A stretch of 64,000 bases of DNA from Bosea sp. Tri-49 (GTDB lineage: Bacteria; Pseudomonadota; Alphaproteobacteria; Rhizobiales; Beijerinckiaceae), in the NCBI RefSeq assembly GCF_003952665.1, contig NZ_CP017946.1, positions 5,723,001-5,787,000 of the forward strand. The letters run 5' to 3'. A model generated the notes under the pieces. That model was not told the origin of the DNA. It did not search any database and saw nothing but the letters and a program-made list of their open reading frames with translations. A program made the position numbers and the translations under genes. This document shows positions 1 to 8,643 of the stretch, piece by piece; position 1 is the stretch's first letter; every line of letters begins with the position of its first letter.

Positions 1-496
1 GCAGCGCAATCAATTCGAGCTCCGGCTGCGCATTGCCGCGCGTCGTCAGCAGTCGGCCCGGCGAGCGATGGTAGATCTGGCTCGCGGCGAAGCGGGTGCG
101 CAGCTCCGCCGTGACAGGAATCGCGGCGGCGAGCACGTCGCCGCGGCCCTCGGCGAGGGAATCCAGCAAGGTGTCGAAGCGGCGGGCCTGGATGGTGCAG
201 CTCAAGACCAGCTTCTCGCAGACCGCGCGCGCAAGCTCGACCGAGAAGCCGGTGATGCCGCCTTCCGGCGTGGCGAAATGCATCGGCGGGAAGTCGTCGT
301 CGGTCAGGAAGCGGATCACCCGCGGCGGCCCGAGATCAGGCCGCTCAACCCGGACATTCGGGTCCCAGTAGTTCGGCACGACATAGGAGGACGGCGGCTG
401 GGCCTGGGCCTTCGCTCCGCACGAGGGCAGGAGCAGCAACGCGGCGAGGGCGCTCGTGGCCAGGGCGTTGGCGAAGCGGGCGATCATTGTCGGCAT
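1..496 (-). CDS. Periplasmic substrate-binding protein (SBP family 3-like), 5' part only
   Basis: Only the first 165 codons lie in the window; the gene continues past the left edge. The N-terminus has a signal peptide (hydrophobic ATSALAALLLLPSCGAKAQA), followed by a domain reading VIRFLTDDDFPPMHF, GFSVELARAVCEKL and GRGDVLAAAIPVT. This order is typical of family-3 amino-acid or polar-solute binding proteins of ABC importers. The start is the ATG at 496; a second in-frame ATG at 487 is an alternative. A binding role in the periplasm is inferred from the family. The ligand and partner permease cannot be seen. Confidence 0.72.
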   Translation of the reverse strand, partial: MPTMIARFANALATSALAALLLLPSCGAKAQAQPPSSYVVPNYWDPNVRVERPDLGPPRVIRFLTDDDFPPMHFATPEGGITGFSVELARAVCEKLVLSCTIQARRFDTLLDSLAEGRGDVLAAAIPVTAELRTRFAASQIYHRSPGRLLTTRGNAQPELELIAL

Positions 497-530
497 CTGG
501 CGCCAGTGGATGGCGAGGATCAAGAGGGAC

Positions 531-573
531 GATGCGCGTCATGCTCGGGTCAAGCCCGAGCATGACGCGCATC
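531..573. repeat. Intergenic palindrome, 19-bp perfect arms
   Basis: Arms 531-549 and 555-573 are perfectly complementary around a 5-base spacer. The outer part contains GCGTCATGCTCGGG. It begins two bases past the uxuB-like stop codon and has no T-run, so it looks like a dispersed palindromic unit that may double as an mRNA 3' stabiliser. The elements at 55961-56055 and 62391-62484 share its GTCATG/CATGAC ends and Y-CGGGCTTG-like core. Confidence 0.8.
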
Positions 574-575
574 CT

Positions 576-2045
576 TTATCCCAGCGCTGCAGCCGTCGCC
601 GTCGCGCCCTTCTGGAACAGGCTGTCGAGATGGCCGGCCACCACCTGCGTGAAGCGTTGCTCGCGCGGCAGGTCGTCGCCGAAGATCGCGCCGATGCCGA
701 ACAGGGCCGTGCTCAGCGCCGCGGCATCCCGGCCGAGTGCCTTGGCGCGCAGCGCGAACTCGGTGGCGAGCGGATCGCGAACGTCGATCTCGGCGCCCTT
801 CTCGTCGGTGCCGGTGACATAGGCCATCCAGGCGGCGACGCCGAGCGCGAGATGCTCGATGGGGGCGCCGGCCTTCAGCCGTTCGCGGATGGTGCCGAGC
901 AGGCGCTGCGGCAGCTTCTGCGAGCCGTCCATGGCGATCTGCCAGGTGCGATGCCTGATCGCCGGGTTCTGGAAGCGGGCGAGCAGGTCGCCGGCATAGG
1001 CCCCGAGGTCGACGCCTTGCGGGGCCGGTACGGTCGGGATGATCTCACCCCACAGGCCTTGGAGGAAGCGGGCGAAGACCGGATCGCCGCTCGCGGCCGC
1101 GACCGTCTCGTGCCCGGCGAGATAGCCGAGATAGGCGAGGCTCGAATGCGCGCCGTTGAGCAGGCGCAGCTTCATGAACTCGAAAGGCGCGACCTCTGAG
1201 ACCATCTGCGCGCCGACTTGATCCCAGCGCGGCCGGCCGGCGGCGAAGACGTCCTCGACGGCCCATTGCCGGAAGGGCTCGCCGATCACCGGGGCGGCAT
1301 CGTCGAGGCCGAGCAGGCCAGCGACTTCGGCGATGTCGGCCTCGGTCGTCGCGGGCACGATCCGGTCGACCATGGTCGAGGGGAAGGCGCCGTTGGCTTC
1401 GATCCAGGCGGCGAGCTGATCGTCGCGCAGCGCGGCGAAGTCGCGGACGAGTCCAGCCAGCACATGGCCGTTGGAGGGGAGGTTGTCGCAGCAGAGCGCG
1501 GTGAAGGGGCCGAGGCCCGCGGCCTTGCGGGCGGCAAGGCCGGCGACGATCAGGCCGACCGCCGAGCGCGGCGCAGCGGGATTGGCGAGATCGTGGACGA
1601 TGTCGGGATGGTCTGCCTTGAGCCTGCCGGTAGCCGGATCATGGCAATAGCCCTTCTCGGTCACGGTGAGCGAGACGATCTTCGTCTCCGCCGCGGCGAG
1701 GCGTGCGACGAGTGCCTGTGGGCTCTCCGGTGCAACGAGGACGTCGAGCACCGAGCCGATCACGCGCAGCTCCGGGCCGGCGGGCGCTCGCTTCAGAAAG
1801 GTGTAGAGCCCGTCCTGCGGCTTCAGCCGGTCGCGCTGGTCGGGCCGCTGCAGGCTGGCGCCAATGATGCCCCAGGCGCCGAAATCCTGCTCCAGCGCGT
1901 CGTCGGTGAACTCGCAGAGATGGGCGCGGGTGAAGGCGCCCAGCCCGAGATGGACGATGCCGGGCTTGAGCCCGGCACGGTCGTAGGCGGGGCGGCGGAC
2001 CGACGCCGGCAGGGAGGCCAGTGCCGCAGTCGAAAGTCGTGTCAT
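576..2045 (-). CDS. uxuB: Mannitol dehydrogenase-family oxidoreductase, likely fructuronate/tagaturonate reductase
   Basis: 489 residues, the usual length for polyol-specific long-chain dehydrogenases. The N-terminal nucleotide-binding part starts IVHLGLGAFTRAHL. The C-terminal catalytic domain has the family signature KLRLLNGAHS with the Lys, Asn and His used for catalysis. These enzymes reduce fructuronate or tagaturonate to mannonate or altronate with NADH; mannitol or arabinitol dehydrogenases share the same fold. The uronate role is inferred from the neighbouring uxaC, kdu and TRAP genes. The ATG at 2045 lies 13 bases after the dctM stop, with GAAGAG upstream. An earlier in-frame start at 2102 would run into dctM. 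Last gene of the locus. Confidence 0.87.
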   Translation of the reverse strand: MTRLSTAALASLPASVRRPAYDRAGLKPGIVHLGLGAFTRAHLCEFTDDALEQDFGAWGIIGASLQRPDQRDRLKPQDGLYTFLKRAPAGPELRVIGSVLDVLVAPESPQALVARLAAAETKIVSLTVTEKGYCHDPATGRLKADHPDIVHDLANPAAPRSAVGLIVAGLAARKAAGLGPFTALCCDNLPSNGHVLAGLVRDFAALRDDQLAAWIEANGAFPSTMVDRIVPATTEADIAEVAGLLGLDDAAPVIGEPFRQWAVEDVFAAGRPRWDQVGAQMVSEVAPFEFMKLRLLNGAHSSLAYLGYLAGHETVAAASGDPVFARFLQGLWGEIIPTVPAPQGVDLGAYAGDLLARFQNPAIRHRTWQIAMDGSQKLPQRLLGTIRERLKAGAPIEHLALGVAAWMAYVTGTDEKGAEIDVRDPLATEFALRAKALGRDAAALSTALFGIGAIFGDDLPREQRFTQVVAGHLDSLFQKGATATAAALG

Positions 2046-2058
2046 CGGAACAGGCTCT

Positions 2059-3339
2059 TCACCGGAACAGGCTCGGCAACCACAGGGAGAAGGTCGGAAC
2101 ATAGGTCACCAGCAGTAGCACGGCTACGCTCGCGCCGTAGAATGGCCAGATCGATTTCATCGACTCCATGATGGTGATCTTGCCGACGGCGCAGGCGACG
2201 AACTGAACCGAGCCGACCGGCGGCGTGTTGAGGCCGATGCCGGCGTTGAGGATCAGCACCACGCCGAAATGGATCGGGTCCATCCCGATCGCCTTGACCA
2301 CCGGCAGGAACATCGGCGTGCAGATGATGATCATCGGCGCCATGTCCATGAAGGTGCCGAGGACCAGCAGAATGATGTTGATCATAAGCAGGATGATGAG
2401 CGGATCGCTGGAGATCGCCTTCATCGCGTTGATCGTCGCTGCCGGCACCTGCAGGAAGGCCATCAGCCAGCCGAAGGCGCCGGCGGTGCCGATGATCAGC
2501 AGCACCATCGAGGTGGTGCGCACCGCGCCGAGCAGAGCGTGGACGAAATTGTCCCAGTCGAGATGGCGGTAGACCACCGAGGTGATGAAGAGCGCGTAGC
2601 AGACCGCTATGCAGGAGGATTCGGTCGCGGTGAAGATGCCGGAGCGGACGCCGCCGAAGATGATGACGATCAGCATCAGGCCGGGGATGGCGACGACGAA
2701 ATAGCGCAGGATCGCGGCGAACCCCGGGAAGATCCCGGCCGGATAGCCGCGCCGCGTCGCGACGAACCATGCGGTCAGCATCAGCGCACCGGCGAGCATC
2801 ATGCCGGGCACGATGCCGGCGGTGAACAGGTCGGCGATCGAGATGCCGCTGCCGGCCGCCAGCGAATAGAGGATCATGTTGTGCGAGGGCGGCAGCAGTA
2901 GCGCGATGATCGCCGCGTTGGCGGTAACGTTGACGGCGTAGTCGGCGGCATAGCCGCGCTTCACCATTTGCGGGATCATGATGCCGCCGATCGCCGAGGC
3001 ATCGGCCACGGCCGAGCCGGAGATGCCGCCGAACAACGTGCAGGCGACGACGTTGACCTGGCCGAGGCCGCCGCGCAGATGGCCGACCATCGAGGCGGCG
3101 AAGGCGATGATGCGCTCGGCGATGCCGCCGCGGATCATCAGGTCGCCCGAGAAGATGAAGAACGGGATCGCCATCAGCGAGAAGACAGCGACCTGCGAGT
3201 TGATCTGCTGGAAGACCACGACCGGCGGGATGCCCATGTAGAGCACGGTCGCCAGCGAGGAGAGGCCGAGGCAGAAGGCGACGGGGGCGCCGATGAAGAG
3301 CAGCGTGGCGAAGGTGCCGAAGAGAATCCAGATCTCCAT
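2059..3339 (-). CDS. dctM: TRAP transporter large permease (DctM)
   Basis: 426 residues, a standard DctM length, made of about a dozen hydrophobic segments from MEIWILFGTFATLLFIGAPV to the C-terminal VAVLLLVTYVPTF. DctM is the sodium- or proton-coupled translocation subunit of tripartite ATP-independent periplasmic transporters. It lies three bases after dctQ, the usual QM arrangement, and 13 bases before the uxuB-like gene. Given the uxaC and kdu genes upstream, the cargo is probably a uronate or unsaturated oligouronide product. That is inference, since DctP families cannot be read for ligand by eye. Confidence 0.95.
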   Translation of the reverse strand: MEIWILFGTFATLLFIGAPVAFCLGLSSLATVLYMGIPPVVVFQQINSQVAVFSLMAIPFFIFSGDLMIRGGIAERIIAFAASMVGHLRGGLGQVNVVACTLFGGISGSAVADASAIGGIMIPQMVKRGYAADYAVNVTANAAIIALLLPPSHNMILYSLAAGSGISIADLFTAGIVPGMMLAGALMLTAWFVATRRGYPAGIFPGFAAILRYFVVAIPGLMLIVIIFGGVRSGIFTATESSCIAVCYALFITSVVYRHLDWDNFVHALLGAVRTTSMVLLIIGTAGAFGWLMAFLQVPAATINAMKAISSDPLIILLMINIILLVLGTFMDMAPMIIICTPMFLPVVKAIGMDPIHFGVVLILNAGIGLNTPPVGSVQFVACAVGKITIMESMKSIWPFYGASVAVLLLVTYVPTFSLWLPSLFR

Positions 3340-3342
3340 GGC

Positions 3343-3879
3343 TCAGAGCTCCCCGCCGCCGACACGGTCGGCCCGGACGCGCAAGGGAGCGCGCTCGACT
3401 CCGGTCAGGATCAGCAGCACGCGCTCGATGCTGAAGAAGACGATGAGCGCGCCGCCGGCGACGAGCGGCATGTAGTCCCAGGACTTGGCGATGCCGATCA
3501 GCGGGATGCGGTCGACCCAGGCCTTCTCGACGAGTTGCAGGCCGTAGAACACCATGGCGGCGCCGAAGAGCAGGATCAGGCCCTGGATGATCAGGACCAG
3601 CACCGCCTCGACCCCCCTGGGCACGAAGGCGAGGAGGCTCTCGAAGCCCATGTGATCGCTCTCGCGCACGCCGACGGCAGCCCCGAGAAAGATGAACCAG
3701 GCCATCAGCAGGAGCGAGCCGGCCTCGACCCAGGTCGGGGTATCGTTGAGGACGAAGCGGCCGAAGACGCCCCAGGCGATCAGTGCGGTCATCAGCATGA
3801 TGCCGAAGCCGGCCACGATCAGCACGACGAGCGTGATCTTCGCCGCGAGCCGGGACAAGGCGAGTGTGAATGCGTGCAT
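3343..3879 (-). CDS. dctQ: TRAP transporter small permease (DctQ)
   Basis: About 178 residues with four hydrophobic helices (ITLVVLIVAGFGIMLMTALI near the N-terminus, then SLLLMAWFIFLGAAVGV, VLVLIIQGLILLFGAAMVF and a last one near LVAGGALIVFF). The motif ESDHMGFE is typical of DctQ. The start is set at the ATG at 3879, because longer readings would begin inside the palindromic repeat that separates this gene from dctP. The stop is three bases from the dctM start, so the two are co-translated. The C-terminal tail RADRVGGGEL is short and charged. Confidence 0.9.
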   Translation of the reverse strand: MHAFTLALSRLAAKITLVVLIVAGFGIMLMTALIAWGVFGRFVLNDTPTWVEAGSLLLMAWFIFLGAAVGVRESDHMGFESLLAFVPRGVEAVLVLIIQGLILLFGAAMVFYGLQLVEKAWVDRIPLIGIAKSWDYMPLVAGGALIVFFSIERVLLILTGVERAPLRVRADRVGGGEL

Positions 3880-3898
3880 GAGAAGCCTTGCTTGCTCA

Positions 3899-4002
3899 GC
3901 CCTCATCCTGAGGAGCGCCATCAGGCGCGTCCCGAAGGATGGTCCAGAGTGCACTGGAGCATCCTTCGAGACGCCGCTTGCACGGCTCCTCAGGATGAGG
4001 GC
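3899..4002. repeat. Compound palindromic element (CCTCATCCTGAGGAGC type)
   Basis: Outer arms 3899-3916 and 3985-4002 are an 18-bp inverted repeat; inside are further complementary pieces around GAAGGATG and CATCCTTC. From memory, sequences of this kind occur in many copies in Rhizobiales genomes. Here it lies between dctP and dctQ on the transcribed strand, where a folded RNA could raise dctP levels relative to the permeases. Confidence 0.78.
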
Positions 4003-4052
4003 TCGAAAAGTAAGCGCGGGGCGGCCGAGCCGCCCCGCTATGATCTAACGGT

Positions 4053-5036
4053 TCACTTCACCGCCTGGATGGCGGCAACCATGTCCTTGAGCTTCGCGTC
4101 GGTGACGAACTTGTCGTAGACCGGCTTCATCGCGTCGATGAAGGGCTGCTTGTCGACGCTGTTGACCACCGCGCCGCCGGCCTTGACCTTGGCTTCCGAG
4201 GCCTTCTCGCGGGCGTCCCAGAGCTCGCGCATCTTGAGGACGGACTCCTTCGCCGCTGCCTTGATCAGCGCCTGGTCGGCAGCGTTGAACTTGTCGAAGC
4301 TCCGCTTGGAGATGACCAGCACCTCCGGCGAAAGCGAATGCTCGGTCAGCGAATAGAACTTCGAGACCTCGAAATGGCGGGTGGATTCGAAGCTCGGCCA
4401 ATTGTTCTCGGCGCCGTCGATCACGCCTGTCTGCAGGCCCGAATAGACCTCGCCGAACGGCATCGGCGTGGCGTTGCCGCCGAGCGCCTGGACCAGCGCG
4501 ACGAACATGTCGGACTGCTGCACGCGGATCTTCATGCCCTTCATGTCGGCCGGCGAATTGATCGCGCGCTTGGAGTTGTAGAACGAGCGCGAGCCGGAAT
4601 CGTAGAAGGCGAGGCCGATCAAATCGTGCTTCTCGAACTCCTTCAGCAGGTTGTCGCCGATCGGCCCGTCCATGACCTTCCGCATATGATCGACCGAGCG
4701 GAAGATGAAGGGCAGGGACGGGACATTGGTCGCCGGGATCAGGTTGTTGAACGGCGCCATGTTGATGCGATTGATGTCGATGACGCCGAAGCGCGTCTGC
4801 TCGATCGTGTCCTTCTCCTGGCCGAGCTGGGCCGAGTGGAAGACGTTGATCTTGACCTTGCCGTTCGTCCGCTGCTCGAGCAGCTGGCCCATGTACTTGA
4901 CGGCTTCGATGGTCGGGTAGCCGTCCGGGTGGATGTCGGTCGAGCGCAGGGTGACGTTCTGCGCCTGTGCCGAGGTCGCGAGCATCGCGGCGAAGGCGAC
5001 GCCGGCGAGCGCGGAGAAACTCCGTCGATTGAGCAT
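4053..5036 (-). CDS. dctP: TRAP transporter substrate-binding protein (DctP)
   Basis: 327 residues beginning MLNRRSFSALAGVAFAAMLA, a cleavable signal peptide ending ATSAQAQ. The mature part shows the DctP landmarks: GQLGQEKD-like AQLGQEKDTIEQTRFG, RVQQSDMFVALVQALGGNA, PFGEVYSGLQTGVIDGAENN and KFYSLTEHS. The conserved Arg in MKGMKIRVQQ usually holds the ligand's carboxylate, which fits a uronic acid substrate. It is followed by dctQ after a palindromic spacer. 94 bases separate it from kdgF upstream, enough for a second promoter, although I see no clear one. Confidence 0.94.
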   Translation of the reverse strand: MLNRRSFSALAGVAFAAMLATSAQAQNVTLRSTDIHPDGYPTIEAVKYMGQLLEQRTNGKVKINVFHSAQLGQEKDTIEQTRFGVIDINRINMAPFNNLIPATNVPSLPFIFRSVDHMRKVMDGPIGDNLLKEFEKHDLIGLAFYDSGSRSFYNSKRAINSPADMKGMKIRVQQSDMFVALVQALGGNATPMPFGEVYSGLQTGVIDGAENNWPSFESTRHFEVSKFYSLTEHSLSPEVLVISKRSFDKFNAADQALIKAAAKESVLKMRELWDAREKASEAKVKAGGAVVNSVDKQPFIDAMKPVYDKFVTDAKLKDMVAAIQAVK

Positions 5037-5130
5037 GGTCTTGTCCTCTCCCCAATAAAGTCGCCGGCTTTTTCCGGTCGTTCTTGTCCCGTGATGGGAG
5101 CTGCGCCGGCACGGCCGGCACAGCGGTCTT

Positions 5131-5472
5131 TCACAAAAATTCTGTCCGCATCGGTGTGAAGGAATCGATCAATTGCCCGGCCTCGATATTGACGACGCCG
5201 TGGACGAGGTTCTCGGGCACGAAGAAGGTGTCGCCGGCGGCAAGCCGGCTTGTCTTGCCGTCGAGGGTGACGTCGAAGACGCCGCTCTCGACATAGGAAG
5301 CCTGGCGGTGGGGATGCTGATGCGCCTTGCCGATCGCGCCTTGCTCGAAGACGACGCGCACCACCATCAGATCCGGCCCATAGGCCATGATCTTGCGCTT
5401 CACGCCGGGCTCGGTCGGCTCCCAGGCGATCTCGGCGTCGTGCTGGAAAAAGGAGTTGAGACGGTTCGTCAT
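5131..5472 (-). CDS. kdgF: Cupin protein, KdgF-like unsaturated-uronate linearising enzyme
   Basis: 113 residues, a single small cupin. The metal-binding cupin motif is visible as GKAHQHPHRQASYVESG followed by PENLVHGVV, giving three His ligands and the distal His. KdgF enzymes open the ring of 4,5-unsaturated uronates released by pectate or alginate lyases, giving the substrate of KduI. The assignment rests on the cupin motif, the size and the position between kduD and the TRAP genes. The ATG at 5472 overlaps the kduD TGA (ATGA), so translation is coupled. Confidence 0.85.
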   Translation of the reverse strand: MTNRLNSFFQHDAEIAWEPTEPGVKRKIMAYGPDLMVVRVVFEQGAIGKAHQHPHRQASYVESGVFDVTLDGKTSRLAAGDTFFVPENLVHGVVNIEAGQLIDSFTPMRTEFL

Positions 5473-6233
5473 CGCGCCAGCCAGCCTCCGTCGACGGGGA
5501 GGACCGCGCCATGGATGTAGGCGGCCGCGTCGCTTGCCAGGAACACCGCCGCGCCGCCGATATCGGACGGCATGCCCCAGCGCCCGGCCGGGATGCGGGC
5601 GAGGATCGCGGCATTGCGGCCGGGATCGGCGCGCAAAGCTTCCGTGTTGTTGCTCTCGACATAGCCGGGCGCGATCGCGTTGACGTTGATGCCCTTTGCC
5701 GCCCATTCGCAGGCGAGCAGCCGCGTCAGGCCGGCAAGCCCGCTTTTGCTCGCCGTGTAGGAGGCGACGCGGATGCCGCCCTGGAAGGAGAGCAGCGAGG
5801 CGATGTTGACGATGCGGCCGGCGCGACCCGCCGCCAGCGCCGCCTTGGCGAAGGCCTGGGCCAGGAAGAAATTGGCCTTGAGGTTGAGGTTCATCACCTC
5901 GTCCCAGTCGCTCTCGCTGAAATCGAGCGCATCGGCGCGACGGATGATGCCGGCATTGTTGACGAGGATGTCGAGCGGGCCAGCCAGCTCCTGAGCCTGC
6001 TCGATCACGCGCGCAGCGATGCATTCCTGCTGGAGATCGGCCTGAAGCGGAAAGCAGGTGCCGCCCGCCTCCGCGATCAGGGCTTCCGTCTCCGCCATGC
6101 TCGAGCGCCCGGCCGCGACGACCCTGGCGCCAGCCTGCGCCAACGCCAGCGCAATGCCCTGGCCGATGCCGGTATTGGCGCCGGTGACCAGCGCCGTCCG
6201 GCCGTCCAGCGAGAAGGGCGAGGCCGTCGCCAT
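5469..6233 (-). CDS. kduD: Short-chain dehydrogenase, 2-deoxy-D-gluconate 3-dehydrogenase type (KduD)
   Basis: 254 residues, a classical SDR. The nucleotide-binding TGANTGIG is at residues 17-24, NNAG near 92-95 and the catalytic Ser146, Tyr159 and Lys163 in SYTASK. KduD reduces 2,5-diketo-3-deoxygluconate to 2-keto-3-deoxygluconate. The identification from family is strengthened by direct coupling to kduI (the ATG at 6233 shares bases with the kduI TGA) and to kdgF. The C-terminus VLPVDGGWLAR is standard. Upstream in-frame starts inside kduI were rejected. Confidence 0.9.
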   Translation of the reverse strand: MATASPFSLDGRTALVTGANTGIGQGIALALAQAGARVVAAGRSSMAETEALIAEAGGTCFPLQADLQQECIAARVIEQAQELAGPLDILVNNAGIIRRADALDFSESDWDEVMNLNLKANFFLAQAFAKAALAAGRAGRIVNIASLLSFQGGIRVASYTASKSGLAGLTRLLACEWAAKGINVNAIAPGYVESNNTEALRADPGRNAAILARIPAGRWGMPSDIGGAAVFLASDAAAYIHGAVLPVDGGWLAR

Positions 6234-7084
6234 CAGCGCAGCGTCTCCACCGGGGCGGCATCCATGTCGGTGAACTCGACATTGTCGCCGGCCATGGCCC
6301 AGACGAAGGCGTAGTTCGAGGTGCCGCAGCCACAATGGATCGACCAGTTCGGCGCGATCACCGCCTGCTCGTTGGCGACGAGGAGGTGGCGGGTCTGCTG
6401 CGGTTCGCCCATGAAATGGAAGACGCGGTGGGCCGGGTCGAGGTTGAAGTAGAGATAGGCCTCCATCCGCCGGGTGTGGGTGTGGCAGGGCATGGAGTTC
6501 CAGACAGAGCCCGGCTCCAGCGCGGTCATGCCCATCACCAGCTGGTTGGTGCCGGTGGTGTTCGGCATGATGTATTGCCGGATGGTGCGCTTGTTCGAGG
6601 TTTCGCTCGCGCCGAGATGGATGGTGTTGGCGTCTTCCTTGCGGATGAGCTGGTGCTTGGCTTCGCGATGGGCCGGAGCGCTGGTCAGGTAGAACTTGGC
6701 CGGGTTCGCCGGATCGGCGCTGGCGAAGGAAACCTCCTTGGCGCCGAGCCCGACATAGAGCGCATCGAGCGAGGGCAGCTCGAAGCGCTCGCGATCGACG
6801 GTGACCGAGCCGGCGCCGCCGAGATTGATCACTCCGAGCTCGCGGCGCGCCAGGAAGAAAGGCGTGCCGGTCGGCGCGAACGGATCGAGCGTCAGCGGCT
6901 TGGCCGCCGGGGTCGCGCCGCCGACGATCATCCGGTCGTAGTGGCTATAGGTCAGCGCGACCTCGCCGGGCACGAAGATGCGCTCGATCAGGAAGTCCTC
7001 ACGCAGCGTCTCGGTGTCATAGCCACGCACATCGCGCGGATGGGCGGCCTGGCGTTCGTCGATGGTTTTCGCAGTGCTGGTCAC
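6233..7084 (-). CDS. kduI: 5-dehydro-4-deoxy-D-glucuronate isomerase (KduI)
   Basis: 283 residues, close to the E. coli enzyme's length. The metal-binding cupin signature is plain: PCHTHTRRMEAY (two His and Glu) with a later His in NWSIHCGCG. The enzyme isomerises 5-keto-4-deoxyuronate to 2,5-diketo-3-deoxygluconate in pectin and hyaluronate breakdown. The start is a GTG at 7084 that overlaps the uxaC TGA (GTGA), so expression depends on ribosomes finishing uxaC. It feeds KduD, which follows directly. Confidence 0.96.
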   Translation of the reverse strand: MTSTAKTIDERQAAHPRDVRGYDTETLREDFLIERIFVPGEVALTYSHYDRMIVGGATPAAKPLTLDPFAPTGTPFFLARRELGVINLGGAGSVTVDRERFELPSLDALYVGLGAKEVSFASADPANPAKFYLTSAPAHREAKHQLIRKEDANTIHLGASETSNKRTIRQYIMPNTTGTNQLVMGMTALEPGSVWNSMPCHTHTRRMEAYLYFNLDPAHRVFHFMGEPQQTRHLLVANEQAVIAPNWSIHCGCGTSNYAFVWAMAGDNVEFTDMDAAPVETLR

Positions 7085-8484
7085 AGGCGATAGGCCTCCT
7101 TGGCCAGGCGGTAGGCGAGATCATGGGCGACTTCGGCCGCCTCCTCTTCGTCAAGCCGGTGTTCGGCGACGAGTTTCGCGAGGTAGTGGCAGTCCATCCG
7201 GCGGGCGACATCGTGGCGCGCGGGGATCGAGAGATAGGCGCGCGTGTCGTCGTTGAAGCCGACGGTGTTGTAGAAGCCGGCGGTCTCGGTGGTCAGCTCG
7301 CGGAAGCGCAGCATCGCCTCGGGCGCATCGAGGAACCACCAGCCCGGTCCGAGCTTCAGCGCTGGGTAATGGCCCGCGAGCGGGGCGAGCTCGCGCGAAT
7401 AGCTGGTCTCGTCGAGGGTGAAGGCGATGACGGTGAGGTTCGGCTCGTTGCCGACCGCGTCGAGCAGCGGCTTCAGCGCCGAGACATAGTCCATGCCGCG
7501 CGGGATATCGGAGCCCATGTCGCGGCCGAACTGCTCGAACAGATGCGGGTTGTGGTTGCGATGGGAGCCGGGGTGGATCTGCAGGACGAGCCCGTCATCG
7601 AGGCTCATCTTCGCCATCTCGGTCAGCATCTGGCCGCGGAAGAGATCGGCATCCTCGGCCGAGAACTTGCCCTTCAGGATCTTGGCGAAGAGTTTCTCGC
7701 ACTCTGCCGGCGTCAGGTTGGCGGTGCGGGCCGTAGCATGGCCGTGGTCGGAGGAGGTCGCGCCGCGCTCGATGAAATAGCCGCGGCGCTTGCGATGGGC
7801 TTCGAGATAGCCGTTCCAGCTCGTGGCATCCTCGCCGGTCAATTCGCCGAACTGATCGAGATTGTCCTTGAAGCCCTCGAATTCAGGATCGACCACACTG
7901 TCGGGACGATAGGCGGTGACGACCTTGCCGCCCCAGCCTGAGTCCTTGATCATGTCGTGCCATTTCAGCGGATCGAGCGCGCCTTCGGTCGTGGCGATCG
8001 CCTCGATCTTGAAGCGCTCGAACAGTGCGCGCGGACGCATCGCGTCCTGCTCCAGCTGTTCGGCGATGCGGTCATAGATGCGGTCGGCGCTCTCGGCGGA
8101 GAGGCGCTCGGTGATGCCGAAGATCGAGAAGGCGGCGTGCTCGAACCAGAGCCTGGTCGGCGTGCCCCGGAACAGATGCCAGTTGCTGGCGAAGAGCTTC
8201 CAGATCTTGCGCGGATCGGCTTCGACCTCGCCGCCGTCCTTGCGGGCGATGCCGAGCTGTTCGAGCCGGATGCCCTGCGAATAGAGCATGCGGAAGATGT
8301 AGTGGTCCGGCTTGACGAGCAGGGTCGCCGGGTCGGGGAAGGGCTTGTTCTCGGCGAACCAGCGCGGATCGGTATGGCCATGCGGCGAGATGATCGGCAG
8401 GTCGCGGACGCCGGCATAGAGGCGGCGCGCGATGCCGCGCGTCACCGGTTCGGCAGGCAAAAGGCGATCGTCGTGCAGCAGCAT
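7081..8484 (-). CDS. uxaC: Glucuronate isomerase (uronate isomerase)
   Basis: 467 residues, the normal UxaC size. It opens MLLHDDRLLPAEP and carries the amidohydrolase-fold metal motif SPHGHTDPRWFAE, plus VLQIHPGSHRNHN and GWWFLDAPEAM in the second half. It converts galacturonate to tagaturonate and glucuronate to fructuronate. The ATG at 8484 follows AGAGGAAA at good spacing; an upstream in-frame start at 8538 falls in the operator region and is unlikely. It is the first gene of the coupled uxaC-kduI-kduD-kdgF chain and is divergent from the GntR regulator. Confidence 0.96.
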   Translation of the reverse strand: MLLHDDRLLPAEPVTRGIARRLYAGVRDLPIISPHGHTDPRWFAENKPFPDPATLLVKPDHYIFRMLYSQGIRLEQLGIARKDGGEVEADPRKIWKLFASNWHLFRGTPTRLWFEHAAFSIFGITERLSAESADRIYDRIAEQLEQDAMRPRALFERFKIEAIATTEGALDPLKWHDMIKDSGWGGKVVTAYRPDSVVDPEFEGFKDNLDQFGELTGEDATSWNGYLEAHRKRRGYFIERGATSSDHGHATARTANLTPAECEKLFAKILKGKFSAEDADLFRGQMLTEMAKMSLDDGLVLQIHPGSHRNHNPHLFEQFGRDMGSDIPRGMDYVSALKPLLDAVGNEPNLTVIAFTLDETSYSRELAPLAGHYPALKLGPGWWFLDAPEAMLRFRELTTETAGFYNTVGFNDDTRAYLSIPARHDVARRMDCHYLAKLVAEHRLDEEEAAEVAHDLAYRLAKEAYRL

Positions 8485-8537
8485 CGCTGGCGTTTCCTCT
8501 ATCGGGCCGGACCATAGGGCCGGCGTTGATGATGTCA

Positions 8538-8557
8538 ATATACTAATATACTAGTAT
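8538..8557. promoter_or_regulatory. Probable GntR operator in the uxaC/gntR divergent region
   Basis: An AT-rich stretch in otherwise very GC-rich DNA holds ATACTA at 8540-8545 and again at 8548-8553, the second copy being part of the perfect palindrome ATACTAGTAT (8548-8557). Position, 54 bases upstream of uxaC and 87 upstream of the regulator, and symmetry fit a dimeric FadR-type GntR site. Binding is inferred. Confidence 0.6.
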
Positions 8558-8643
8558 GCGTTGACCGGCCGTGTTACGTCCCGATTGGCCGCGCAGCGCG
8601 CATCGTGATCCAATAAGGGAGTGATCATGGCCGGGATAGGACG

